Shown here: piece after piece, positions 26,501 through 64,000 of the stretch | Position numbering within the stretch: position 1 is the first letter of the stretch | Layout: each line of letters starts with the position of its first letter | Assembly (NCBI RefSeq): GCF_026213295.1 | Contig: NC_079423.1 | Span: 13,544,538-13,608,537, forward strand | Direction: 5' to 3' | From: Gadus chalcogrammus | Lineage: Eukaryota > Chordata > Actinopteri > Gadiformes > Gadidae | DNA: 64,000 nt | The notes under the pieces: generated by a model | The model's input: only the letters and a program-made list of their open reading frames with translations | Databases searched by the model: none | Told to the model about the DNA's origin: nothing | Made by a program: the position numbers and the translations under genes

Positions 26501-29500
26501 GTACTGTAGAATGCTTAGTTAGTTGTCACTAATGTGCAAAATGCAATGCATTTTTGTTGTTTAATAAAAGACGAATATGACCGCTGACCGTATAACCCTC
26601 CATTGTCAAAGAGCAACACAAGGAATATTATTATCATAAGTAAATATGAGTAGTAATATGAGACTAGAAGTAGTTGAATTATAGAAGTAGCATTATTGCT
26701 ATATATATATATATACATATATATAAACATACAAATCTATACAATAATAACTTAATAGTCTCCTAATTTGAAAAATTTGCAATCATGCCGGGTAAGATAA
26801 ATTGCTTTGCTTTATGGTTGTTTTACTCTGGTATAGATGGTCCTACTATAGTATCTACTCTGGCTCCATTTGTGTACTACACCAGATAATCCCCCATAGG
26901 TACATCATCCACTCAGCTGCCTTCTCTCTAATGCAATGTTAGTATACTATGCTATGTTGGTACAGTTTGAGGCAATTTACACCATGATGTTAATTGGTAC
27001 CAAGCATTGCCATCAATTATTCAGGCCGTAACCCACTTTGTCCTACTAACAATAATACATGCCTTGTAATCTAAAAAATAAATATATCTATTTATTAATT
27101 TCACCTTTATTTTTTTTCGTATTTCATCAGGGTTTCAAGATACGCGTGAACATTGAATAAATAATGTGTTTTTTCCCTTCTGTTTTCGTTCCAAATGCAA
27201 AAACCGCAGGATTGCTCAAACCTTCATAGAAAAAAAATTTACCAAAAAAATTATCAAATCTCAAACTGCTTCGGAGATCACGGAAGAAGTTTGCGTGCTG
27301 CGCCTGGTAAAACCACGTCTCCGCGTCTCATACACACACACACACCAGCTGGGCCCTGTGAAACCTGAGCAGCACGCTTGCTTTGTCTGCTCAACCCCTG
27401 CGCACTGAAATATTCAGGAGCCCCTAAGTTCATGAGACGATGGCTGCCATCTGTGCCCCCCCCCCCCAGCATCCAGCCCTCCCATCCAGGCTCCCCATCA
27501 GGGCCCAACCTCTGAACACATGTGTGTGCAACCCGTCCAAATAACATACATCTCTGGTTTGACTGTATACAGTGTTCTCCAGCTGAAATAGCTCCCCCCG
27601 ATAGCGTCAACAACGCCTCTTGGTTTTTTTCGGGTGTGTTTTGTTGTTTGCGCGCACCCACAGACTCTCTACCACCACCGCAAAGTGTCTGCCACGGCGT
27701 AGAGACGACCACATCTCCATATTCATAAGGGAGGAGAGGGAGTGCAGGGGAAAAAGGAAAAAGGAAAAACATTTACACACGACGCTGCTTTCTCACCGTC
27801 TCAAAGAAATCATCACTCCAAGGTGTTTTGATTTTTGCTATTTTACTTTTATTTTCTTCTTACGCCCCGACGTTCGTTACGCCGCGAGCAAGCTGCCGTT
27901 ACAAGCTTAGCAAAAGAAATGCCTTCAATATAGGAGAGATTTCCTGAGTCAAAACAAAAAAGGATGGAGAAGGAAAGGAGCAATCAGCTCAGGTTTGTTC
28001 CAGATAACATCTCCTTCCTTCCTCGTCATCGGGATGGAGTTGTTGGCGTGGGGGGGTTTGGTGTCAGAGAGAGAGAGAGACATTCAGATGTCTCCGGGTT
28101 TTATTTCTCTCCACCAATCGCTTTCCCCAGTACAGAAATGCAGAGTAATTCTAATGGCTGGTATTGGGGAGCAGCTGCCCTTTTTCTCCCTAACAGCAAG
28201 GCATGAGCTGCTCAATGCCTGCGCTGCCTGAGCAATTCAACCCAGAGCCCCCAAAGGCAGTCACGTTCCACGGTTCAATGCAGGCCACAAAGAACTCTTT
28301 CCACCGACCCCACCAACCCGCACCCCGTCCCCCCCACCCCCCCATCCCAGTGGGAACTATTCAAGTGTTTGTTGTGCGGGACAACATGAATGAATCTCCA
28401 TCACACCTGAATACCTTGTGGTGAGCCTCCCTCGCACCTGAATGTGCCAGCCCAGACGCCCAGTTGTGTCCTGTTGTGTCAGGCAGCGTCTCAGCTCTCC
28501 TGGGCTTGTCCTATAGCCCCCTCTTGACCACCATGGCTAATCCACCCTGAACCCAGCTCAGCGTTTAGCCCAATTGTACACAAATTAATATTTATGCTTG
28601 TTTGTTTTGTTTTTCGGAAGGGGGAAGGGGGGTGTTGTATATCACAACCTCTTAAAAAAAATATGAGAACGTGTTGTGTGGTTTAATTTCCCTGGCAGTG
28701 TCATTGGGGAGCCGAAAAAAAAAAAAGAAGGTGATTCTGAAAAGAGAGAGTGGAAAGATGTGCCAGCAATGTACAATCAACAGCCCTTTGTTGGTTTGTG
28801 AGTTATGCTTTTGCACCGTGACGTTTGTTGGAGCAACGACCGACATCCACCCATTCTCATTTCCCAGCCGAAGAATAGGGTCATTACAGCATGGCTGGTG
28901 TTGAACTACCCGAAATAAAAAGTGCAGGCCGTGTTGTTTTATTGCTTATCATCAAAGACACAGTGCGCAGTGTATACTCCAACACAAAGACCCTTATCTC
29001 TCCCTTGCTCTGGTGCCTCCGTTTTTGGTCACATCACAGCAAATTATTTTAAGCACGCTGATCGAAACGCCATCGAAACGTTGTTCTTTTTGACGTGTTA
29101 CACACACACACGTGAACACATGGACAAAAACACACACAAAAAATTTTAACAATAGAATTGAACGATATTTGTCCCGAAGTATTTACACAGCGTGGGTCTT
29201 TTGAATGCACTTTCAGACCGAGAAAGTAATGTTCGCCAGACTATAAAGTATAAAATAAAAAAGGGAAAATATTGAATAAGTGCTATCCAAGTGTCTTTTG
29301 TATTCCCCAGATGTAAAACATAAAAGCCAAACAAAATGGTTGAACTATGTAATTTTTCACTCATTGAAGTGATGGTTATAAGTGCGAGGCCATATTATAG
29401 CAGACAGAGAATACATTGCAATTGTGTCTATCCCCTAATGGTGTCTGTGTCTCTCACACCCATACACACACACACACACAAACACTCCCTCACACACACC

Positions 29501-29821
29501 AAATGTGTGAAGCTGCGACTGGATTTGCATCCAGCTGACAAGAACGCCACCTGAATAACCATAAAACATTACCGCACATCATTCAAATAAGTGTCCAGAG
29601 AGAGACATGCAAACGCGGACAGTAAATATAAAACTCACGACTATAACTCTAGAAGTCTGTACTTATTAAACATCACAGTCAATGTCAAACCCTTCCACTT
29701 TTTCTCTCCTTCAATTAAAGGGACGAAGGCACATTATGTTTACAAATCTCCTTAAGCCACGGTATATTTTACCCCTCTGGAACATCGACATTGGACAGTG
29801 AAGGACACAAAACACCGAGTA

Positions 29822-30004
<183 letters not shown>

Positions 30005-30299
30005 TGTGTGTGTTTGTGCGCGCTTGTGTGTGTGTGCACGTCTACGTGCATGTAGACCATACTGAGGAAAGGGAGGTTTGTGTGTGGGAGTGGGACAGAG
30101 GGTGGGGGCTGTCCTTCGGTCAAGTCAGTCCGTCAGTCAGTGTTGTTTTGGCCCAGTGTTTACATAGCCTACTGTACCGCCGACGGCTCCCTGGAACAAT
30201 GGAACAAGGTTAGCCTGAACATGGCGGAGACCAGAGTCACGTTGCATGTTAAAAACTCTTTATTTTTTGGCCAATTTCAGCCTTAAAAGAAAAAAAGGT

Positions 30300-30648
30300 T
30301 ACGAATAATGACGGTGAAATAAAAGTGATCTACAGAGGCCAGGAGTGGGCTCGGGAAACAACGGCGAGAGTTGAATGTTGGGAGGAAAAAAAAAGGAAAA
30401 AAAGTGTGTGTTTCAAAAAGAGACTCTCTGTCGTGCTTAGACACCGGCAAGGCCTCCTCATTCTCCCTCTGCTTCTCCTCCTCCGTGTGTGCCTCTGAAA
30501 GCTGATTAAAGATCAGGCCAGGAAGGGCCAGGTTTAGGGAAACAGGAAGCCTGATGCGGGGAAGCGGCCCACGTCACCAGCCACACACCCACCCAACCAC
30601 CCCCTGCTTGCCTCCACTAAAAGTGAAATCCTGAGCCAGCGCAAGAGT
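30300..30648 (+). promoter_or_regulatory. adgrl4: Probable adgrl4 5' UTR / promoter region
   Basis: The region before the start codon has several ETS-type GGAA cores, including CAGGAAGG near 30,519-30,526 and AAACAGGAAG at 30,540-30,549. In the latter a forkhead-like AAACA abuts an ETS GGAAG core. Endothelial genes are commonly driven by ETS and FOX factors, and adgrl4 is known from endothelium. I see no TATA box. The transcription start was not located, and an upstream non-coding exon remains possible. Confidence 0.4.
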
Positions 30649-47698
<17,050 letters not shown>

Positions 47699-47940
47699 GC
47701 CATTGTGATCAAGTTCAACACTGCATTTAACTGAACCTTTACCAAAACCAGTCTTGTTGCATAAAAGGATAGCACCGGGTATATAATGAAAGACAACTAT
47801 GTCATACAGAATTCTATGAACTGTTTTTCATGGTTTCATGGTGTTTTTATTTGAATCATTTTCCAAATGGCTTACTTTCTTTCGCCTTTCTATTCAATGT
47901 TATGCAATACAGCTGTAATTGTTGTCATGGTGATCCGGTT

Positions 47941-47946
47941 AATAAA
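47941..47946 (+). terminator. adgrl4: Probable adgrl4 polyadenylation signal
   Basis: AATAAA about 243 bases after the stop, followed by TG/T-rich sequence (TTTGTGTCACATTTG). A second AATAAA-like cluster lies near 48,008-48,025. Confidence 0.65.
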
Positions 47947-49001
47947 TTATATTTGTGTCACATTTGAAATCTTCCCACGTTTTGCAATTTTTTATGGTAA
48001 ATTATTTAAATAAAAGTAATAAACTAGTGTGTTTTATTTATTGTTTTCTTCATTTGTGCATGTACATTGGATCCTTGTACATTGTACTTTTTGTCTCACC
48101 TAGGCCCTAACTAACGGCTAACGGTGTAGCTGAAAATCATTAATTCTGGTAAGATAAAGTAAAGATCTAGCATCAAAGATGTCTCCAAACAAGAGAACCT
48201 GCAACTAAACTCTTAAGGTAAATGGCTCCATCTAGTGGAACAAATGAGGTGCGCTTCTAAAATGAGTTTTCTAACTATTTGTGTTTTTTGCAGTTGCACG
48301 GGGGTTCCGGGGGTCCCCCCCCCCAGAAAATGTTGAATTTGGTAGATTTGATTTCCTGTATTCTTTTGCATTTTGGGGATGGCCTTACCTATTATATTCA
48401 TTTAGATTGATAGCCTACATCCTGACTTGGAAGGCATGGACAAGCTTACACTGTATATACAGACCAACTTTATGGCCATTCCACCAGCCATTGCTATTTG
48501 ACCCATTGTTGTTATTCTGATACTGAAACAAATCATGACCGTTTTTTTGTCTAAATGTCTACTTCAAATGCCGTTAGAAATATGGGACGGTTGCTTCATT
48601 TTGTTTATAGGCTACAGGCCGAAAGACTGAATTTATATGCAACTTACTTGCTCCTTTTGAGTTTGCTTGGGGAGTCCAATTCCTCCACTGAAATGGGTGG
48701 AAAGTTATTACAACTCTGCCAGTTAGCGATCTATCTCTTCTCTACATGTGTTACGCGAATGCCGTGGAGGGAGGTAGCCTATTTGATTGATTCGTTGAAT
48801 TGTCCAATCAAGGAAAGCGATATCCTGGGGCGCACACTAGTGCGCCCCGAGGGTGAATGTTCTTGCGTGAAAGAAAAGCTGCGTGAAAATTTACGAGCTT
48901 ACTTTGATTGTGTGTTCCTGAATCCTCGGACGCCAGCCTTCTGAGTCGGAAATCTCCCAGCTTTCTTGCTGCATTTCTCGGAGGCAAGCCCCCTTTTCGT
49001 C

Positions 49002-49130
49002 TTAAAGGTCCCATGACATGCCAGCAGGTGTGGTGTGTTTAGTGTTACAAGCCATTTTGGAAATCGGCCCCTTATGACATCACAGGCGGGCGTGTCCACC
49101 TAGATGTGTGCTGGATAGATCAGTCTACCA
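49002..49130 (+). mobile_element. Fragment of a TTAA-type (Kolobok-like) teleost repeat
   Basis: TTAAAGGTCCCATGACATGC is the 5' end of a repeat I recognise as common in teleost genomes. Later pieces such as CCTTATGACATCACA and GGGCGTGTCCACCTAGATGT also fit it. The matching 3' end (CATGGGACCTTTAA type) was not found downstream, so the copy looks truncated. Confidence 0.55.
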
Positions 49131-49374
49131 GCCTACCCATGGACTCAAACGTTGCTCATCTATCCGTCATCTCATCTATCCGTTGCTCATCTATCCTAGC
49201 CCAAATCATTGACGTTCAGACACATTTAAATGGTTGCTGGCATTGGGAAGTCTTCACTTGCTCACTTGATAAGGTTATCGGTGAAGGCTTTTTTTAACCA
49301 TAAAGGCTTTATACGTAGTTCGCTGTTGTTCAAAATCGACTTCCTCATTCGATCTGTCAAGCAGCTCAATCTTT

Positions 49375-49590
49375 ACTCAGTATAAGTGCACAGGATACCG
49401 GCTCAGTATGAGTATAAGTACACAGGATATTAGCTCAGTATGAGTATAAGTACACATGATACTGGCTCAGTATGAGTTTAAGTACACAGGATACTAGCTC
49501 AGTATGAGTATAAGTACACAGGATACTGGCTCAGTATGAGTGTAAGTACACAGGATACTGGCTCAGTATGAGTATAAGTGTATAAGTACA
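49375..49590. repeat. 32-bp minisatellite, about 6-7 copies
   Basis: Unit GCTCAGTATGAGTATAAGTA followed by CACAGGATACTG, repeated with few changes. The last copies are shortened. Confidence 0.88.
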
Positions 49591-50039
49591 CATTCCAGGT
49601 TTCAGGGAGCATCTCACTTTATTTTGAGATGCTCTTGGATTCGGTTACGCCACTCTAAAATAAATTGTCCGTGAAATTAGCATTCCTCTAAGATTCCATG
49701 TCGGCAAGTGCTTGAAATGAAGTCAGGTTGTGACTCGACATCTAGCCTACTTGCCTCGACTCAGGTCGAGGGAATGTTTGCTGGGCTCTTAATGTGTTGT
49801 GTATTGTGTCTATTGCTGTAGTGTTGTTTATTTGCCTTTTGTTTGAGTGTTTGTATGCATTCATTTTTTCAAAGCGTCTTTGAGTACCAAGAATAGCGCT
49901 GTAAAAAAAATACCTGTAGGCTACCACCAAACAGGTATAGCCTGTACCTGTTTGGTGGGCGTTCTTTAACTGGTAATTGTAATCCGATCCGACAAGACGG
50001 AACTGACCATGCTTATTTGAATAGGTGGTGCCAGTAAAC

Positions 50040-50146
50040 GTAGGCTACTGACAACAACACATGACCAAATTAGCACAAGGACTTTTTCTGAAGACGAAGA
50101 ACAACACCATCTAAACGACTCCCACAAGCCCCAAAAACATTATAAG
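50040..50146 (+). other. Candidate 5' non-coding exon of the NLR gene
   Basis: The stretch ends in ATAAG|GTGAGTAC, a near-consensus donor, and has no start codon leading to a long frame. The next plausible acceptor is GTCTAG|GTCTCAATTC at 51,226, 14 bases before the NLR start codon. The upstream edge is a guess. Inference only. Confidence 0.35.
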
Positions 50147-51240
50147 GTGAGTACAACGAATAGAAGAAAGGTGATGATTTTTTACTAATGATTAGCCTAC
50201 TATCCATAATACATACATTTAGGCAGACCAGATCCCAATTCACCAGATGTGGGACAAAGGCTACCTTTGTGTGGGACAATGTGGGATACCAATGCATTGA
50301 GATAGTCTTAAAAATAGTCTATATATATATAGAGACTATATATTCTTCTGCCCCTTTGCTTATACCAATATGCTTTGCTATCTGGTTGATTCAATAGGCC
50401 TATACGTAACAGCCTGCAAATAAAAACGTAACAAAAATATCTTATTTAAATGGCACTTTTCCAAGTTCTCTCACATGAGAAAACATAAGCATGGAGCTTT
50501 CTTTCATACTTTTCAGATGAAAAGACTCGCCTGGCACTGGTTTCACACAGGGAAAGATATAGTTTCCCAGTCTTTATTGTACTTGCATTTCCTCTTGCCG
50601 TAGCCTACGGGTAGTGCTTTCCTCAATCTCCTGCTGCATGCCGTTCTTTAATTCAGACGTGAACAGAAGTGTTGGTGGGCGCGCCCTTAATTTGCGTCCG
50701 CGTCCAAGTTCGATTGACATGATCAAACGGCCCGCACCGTCCCCTGATGACAGCCCCACTGTCTCCGCACACAGCTATTTGATTGGCTCTGTGAACACAT
50801 AATCCATAACATTTTGAGCTGATATGTTTTCTATATTTACTCTGAAGTCTGTTTGAATGATTCCCCAAATGTACCCCTCTAACTGAAATGCATCTTTCGG
50901 GGAGATTCAATTAACCACACAAAGTCCGTCATCTAATGAAAAATATCTATCCATCATATTTTTTCATGCTGGCTGGAGGTTAATATTTCCCAATACCTAC
51001 TCATCTGTAGTATGTATATGCTCCACCTTTTACCTAAACATCACCTGCCCCTTCATATCGCTTAACGGATACGTGACTCCATATCCTTCAGTTAGTTTCT
51101 CAGAGTCAAAAAGAGAAATGATGTGTCTTGTGAATAATGTATTTGGAGGAGGATATTAAGTATTTACTACAGGATTGTGATTTTACCTTCGGTACTCACA
51201 TAGAATCCACATGTGTTTGTGTCTAGGTCTCAATTCTACT

Positions 51241-60480
<9,240 letters not shown>

Positions 60481-60509
60481 TGACACACACACGCTCTCAC
60501 TCCCTCACA

Positions 60510-60656
60510 CACTCACTCACTCACTCACTCACTCACTCACTCACTCACTCACTCACTCACTCACTCACTCACTCACTCACTCACTCACTCACTCACTCAC
60601 TCACTCACTCACTCACTCACTCACTCACTCACTCACTCACTCACTCACTCACTCAC
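60510..60656. repeat. (CACT)36 tract in the NLR 3' UTR
   Basis: A near-perfect CACT/ACTC repeat of about 147 bases beginning 30 bases after the NLR stop codon. Ser/Leu/Thr/His frames across it are artefacts. Confidence 0.92.
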
Positions 60657-60671
60657 ATTAAAACACACACG

Positions 60672-60851
60672 CAAATCTTTATAATGTTGATGCATGATTT
60701 TGGACCATATGGAAATCCCAGGTCTTCAGGAAATGTTTGTGGTCGCTCTGTCATAATTCAGCTTAATATTCAATATATTGTTGATAATGGCACACTCAGA
60801 AAATGAAAATGTCATCCGGCACTGCATGTAAAAAAGGTTGCTTGACTCCTG
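60672..60851. mobile_element. 5'-truncated hAT MITE copy
   Basis: Matches the 3' part of the element at 40,877-41,567: shared phrases include AATGTTGATGCAT, CCAGGTCTTC, GAAATGTTT, GGTCGCT and GGCACTGCATG, ending GGTTGCTTGACTCCTG. Its right flank is TTCTACAG, the same kind of target as TTCTATAG around the full copy. The left terminal repeat is missing. Confidence 0.78.
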
Positions 60852-60990
60852 TTCTACAGAGTGTCAGATGTGGCAGGGTCCATAGAAACACTGACACACA
60901 TCCACACCTTCAAGTCCACATCCACAGAGAAACCTCCTCCCTGTGCTAGGGTTATGGGGTGAAGGTTCCTCAGTGCCTTTGTGTGGCCTG
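60852..60990 (+). pseudogene. Broken B30.2 C-terminal fragment
   Basis: Begins TTCTACAGAGTG and shares with the NLR last exon ACACATCCACACCTTC and a CCTCCTCCCTG block. It reads as a decayed copy of the SPRY end: FYRVSDVAG then SIETLTHIHTFKS against FYRVTPDVGG, SSDTLTHIHTFQS. It then loses the GFWYG strand to frameshift and stop (TGA). Probably a remnant of a second, neighbouring NLR copy. It is not part of the intact gene, which stops at 60,480. Confidence 0.75.
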
Positions 60991-62700
60991 ACATTGACAT
61001 TGACATTGGCATGCGTATAAATCACCTTAAAAGGCTAACGTCTTGTTAGGGGCGGGTTCGTGGACGAGGCAGTCGAAAACAGAGAGAAGTTGTTACCAGG
61101 GGAAGCGCAAAGTTGGAAAACTGTCTCGAAGATGTCCGAACAGTTGTTGGTGGATTTGTGTTCTTTGGCGTAAATCAGTTTGGGGTTTTCTCTCTTGGAG
61201 GAATTTGTGTTCACACTACCTCAGCAACGATCTCGCAAGGAGTCCTAGCCCTGCTGAGATTGTTTCCTTCCTGTTCGCATTTGAACTACTGGGCAGAGCA
61301 GCAGGGCTAAAACTAAAGGCTATGCAAAGAATCGCTTTTCCTATATCGTCTCAGGTCGGATTGTGTGCTCACTCCTATAATCACAATAGCTTTTCTGTAT
61401 ATGAATGAATTGTCACCCCCACCAAATATACGTCGGTAGCTAGAGTTTCTAATACCAGCCCTAGGACTTGTGTTACACATATTGTTTATTTGTCTTATTT
61501 TATTGAATCCGTGTTTACTGTGGGGTTTAAGTCTGTTTTTTATTAACCTGTATATATCGTGTGTAACGAGGCAGAGTCCCGTGTTTGTTTTCCTTTTTGC
61601 TTTGTTTAATAACCTTTTAGTTCAAGTTTTGGTTTACTTATGTTAGATTGTAACCTGTGTGAATACTCCTGTTCCTGTTGCCTGGTTTAGTTTTGCTGTT
61701 GGACTTTTTGCATGTGAAAATCGTTGCTTCTTGGAATACCTTGATTTAATTTACTACGTCGATACACTTATTTTTCTAGAAGTTGTTTGCCTGATCTTTT
61801 ACTTTTCTGAGTGAAACATGCAGTAGCTTAACGTTGGCACACGCATAGTAATAGTAATATAGTAGTGAGTAGGGGGTTGTTTAAAAGTGAAACGTCATGA
61901 AACGTTTGTGTTTGTGAGGACCAGTTATCTTGGATTATATGCATCTGGACCCACGGAGAGACATACAACACTATTATATTTGTGTTGATTAAATACTTGC
62001 ATCCACTCCAAATGCTACATTTTATTTGGCTTCTGAAAAGTGTAGCATGATAGATCATCATAGGGTCACCTAAGAAGGTCATATGTTTTGAAAATGGAAA
62101 ATGGAACACGATTTAAAGCAGATTTGATATTGTTAATAAATGCAAGTAGCCTTTGGGAAAGACTGAGGATTGATGTTCCTGTTGTGAATGACTTTAAACT
62201 GAATAAAGATATACATTTTTTGGTCGTGTTTATTGTCGTCTTACTTCTCTATCATACTTAAACAACTCAGTGAGCCAACTGAATGTTCTTGTGTGTTCCG
62301 CCGATGACTTGCCGTTTCTTAAGCTAAAATTTAGCAGATGTTTCTCCAGAGCCCAGCTGGAATTTCTTTCCAGTAACAGTTCAAAGATTTAAAGGTAATA
62401 ATATAAAAAAAAGAGCTTTCAGCTATAGCTCCTCCCTGCCTTGACACCTCCTTCATTGTTTTCCTTATTAGTGCCCTTTATCCCTTTTTGTTTCCTTGGT
62501 TACTTCCCTTTGAAAAAGGTACCCAAAGTGGCAAGCAGTGGGTTAAAATGTGCTCCTAAACGGTAAAATCCCTTTCATTACTCACCTCAGCAATGGAACT
62601 CTCAATGTCCCTGCATTCTTCCCCTACCTCACTTTCAAGCTAGATGTAAAGAGAGGTGGTGGAAGGATAATTATTTATTGAGAAGCATATATTCTTTCAA
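60991..62700. other. Non-coding stretch after the NLR gene
   Basis: No exon with recognisable domain content. An AATAAA at 62,202-62,207, followed by T-rich and GT-rich sequence, could be a distal polyadenylation site for the NLR gene, but nothing links the two directly. Confidence 0.4.
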
Positions 62701-62721
62701 ATACAACTGATTTGAAATACC

Positions 62722-63199
62722 ATGCTGGGACTTTGCAAATTAGGCTACCCAAAGTTCGAAGCAGCATGCCCAAAATTGCTCCTTAAACAACTATCTGATG
62801 GGGAAGCAACTGCAAACAATATTTGTGACCCAGTCTATTCATGGGACAGCCAGGCTTTTATCTTTCAGAACGGGGAGCCCCTGGCCATGACAAGGGACTC
62901 AGCTGTAAGCTTAATGAAGTTAACTGATTACTACCAGCGATTACTTACTTTTCAAATATGCAGACGGAGAGATAGCTGATGCTAGTCAGTTCCACACTGC
63001 TCTGAAGCGCTGCATTGAAAAGTGCCAGGATGATTTCTACCAAAAGGTTCAAGAGAAACAAGCTGAAGTCCTCATCAAAGAGCTGGAGCAGGAAATGAAA
63101 TTGGTTATGAACGATGGTCACAAAGAACGACTGAAATGCTTTATATTTGCCCATGTAAAGGTGTTTCAGCTGGTAATAGACACTGGATGGGATATATAA
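62722..63199 (+). pseudogene. Degraded coding fragment, unrecognised
   Basis: One frame reads LGYPKFEAACPKLLLKQLSD through GEPLAMTRDSAVSLMKLTDY to YYQRLLTF. It then breaks at about 62,958. The sense continues in another frame as KYADGEIADASQFHTALKRC, then FYQKVQEKQAEVLIKELEQE and LKCFIFAHVKVFQLVIDTGW to a stop at 63,197-63,199. The amphipathic, Lys/Glu/Gln-rich second part looks like real coding sequence. A single frameshift joins the two parts, or a missed junction does. I cannot name the family. Confidence 0.45.
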
Positions 63200-63500
63200 T
63201 CTATGTAATGTGATACTCATGAATGTTATCAACTCATTTTAAGGCAAATAAAACATTTCAGTACCAAGAGAGGGCTTGAGATCATTTTCTGGCAGGAGGG
63301 AAACGACTGAAATGTCTTATATTTGCCTGTGTAAAGGTGTTTCAGCTGGTAATAGACACTGGGTGGGATATAATCTATGTAATGTGATACTCATGAATGT
63401 TATCAACTCATTTTAAGGCAAATAAAACATTTCAGTACCAAGGGAGGGCTTGAGATCATTTTCTGGCAGGAGGGAAATGACTGAAATGTGTCATATTTTC
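63126..63500. repeat. ~175-bp tandem repeat, 2+ copies
   Basis: Units begin AACGACTGAAATG at 63,126 and 63,302, with a third partial start AATGACTGAAATG at 63,476. Units share GTGTTTCAGCTGGTAATAGA and GCAGGAGGGAAA. The first copy overlaps the 3' end of the degraded coding fragment. Confidence 0.88.
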
Positions 63501-63633
63501 GCTTTAAAACGTATTACAGCTATATTACAGATAAAAGAGACTGGATTTGTTCTTATCTACCCCACATAGCCTACATGAATGTTATAGCGTCAGTTTGAAC
63601 CCTAATCTATTTATTCTTCTTGAAAAATGGGTT

Positions 63634-64000
63634 AAATAAAAGCCCACCAAAAATTCCAATATGAGACATATTACAATGATTTTGGATTCAATTTAAAGGA
63701 AAATGCCCCGTTATTTCAGGCTAATTTCACTTCATGGTTATAGTTCACAACCCCATAGGGTCACCCAAGAAGTTTCAGAACATTCTGAGGTGGAGTTTCA
63801 AAATAAAAGCCCACCAAAAATTCCAATATGAGACATATTACATATGATCTTGGATTCAATTTAAAAGAAAATGCCCTGTTATTTCAGGCTCATTTCACTT
63901 CATGGTTATAGTTCACGACCCCATGGGATCACGCAAGGAGTTTCAGAACATTCTGATGTGGAGTTTTTAAAATAAAAGCCAACCAAAGTTTCCAATATGA
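63634..64000. repeat. ~168-bp tandem repeat, 2+ copies, running off the window
   Basis: Units begin AAATAAAAGCCCACCAAAAA at 63,634 and 63,801 and a third at 63,970 cut by the window end. They share TTCACTTCATGGTTATAGTT and AGTTTCAGAACATTCTGA. Confidence 0.88.

Larger units (their letters stand above)
47960..50040. other. Spacer between adgrl4 and the NLR gene
   Basis: No exon seen. It holds a C-run near 48,317, a 9-bp perfect stem palindrome at 48,827-48,848, a TTAA-type repeat end at 49,002 and a 32-bp minisatellite at 49,375-49,590. The rest is unremarkable. Confidence 0.5.

Overview
This is a teleost fish nuclear sequence. It carries two spliced protein-coding genes on the + strand, separated and surrounded by long non-coding DNA that is very rich in dinucleotide microsatellites, (GT)n/(CA)n and (CT)n/(GA)n. 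The fish assignment rests on three things: a FISNA-NACHT-LRR-B30.2 gene of the kind expanded only in ray-finned fishes, teleost-type hAT and TTAA-flanked DNA elements, and many (GT)n tracts of 100 bp or more. That microsatellite load is reminiscent of gadoid (cod-like) genomes, but the species cannot be fixed from the sequence alone.

Positions 1-30,648 are intergenic. I find no exon there. The stretch holds low-complexity tracts (a 215-bp polypurine run at 1,763, a CT tract at 4,468, CA tracts at 17.6 and 21.9 kb), one 87-bp foldback MITE at 20,628 and possibly conserved non-coding sequence. A compound (TG)32(CGTG)29 tract lies about 650 bp upstream of the first gene.

Positions 30,649-47,698 hold adgrl4 (eltd1), an endothelial adhesion GPCR. 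I resolved it as 16 coding exons joining without a frame break into 736 residues: signal peptide, three EGF-like modules (each a phase 1-1 exon), GAIN domain, an intact GPS cleavage site and seven transmembrane helices. Its introns carry a LINE 3' tail, a large inverted repeat, two nested hAT MITEs, a 1.27-kb hAT element and a TGATG-type minisatellite.

Positions 51,241-60,480 hold a fish-specific NLR gene. I resolved it as 10 coding exons giving 1,082 residues: a tandemly duplicated N-terminal motif, FISNA, NACHT with intact Walker A and B, three 174-bp LRR cassettes, and a PRY/SPRY (B30.2) end. It is an intracellular innate-immune sensor type without a recognisable death-fold domain. Three features stand out: a tandem exon duplication at its N-terminus, an LRR acceptor site built of a ~98-bp (GT)n tract, and two TTAA-flanked transposons in its introns.

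Positions 60,480-64,000 hold a (CACT)36 tract, a 5'-truncated hAT copy abutting a broken second B30.2 end, a degraded unrecognised coding fragment near 62.7-63.2 kb, and two families of ~175-bp and ~168-bp tandem repeats. The two genes show no sign of functional linkage. Splice junctions were assigned by reading consensus sites and phase, not by transcript evidence.
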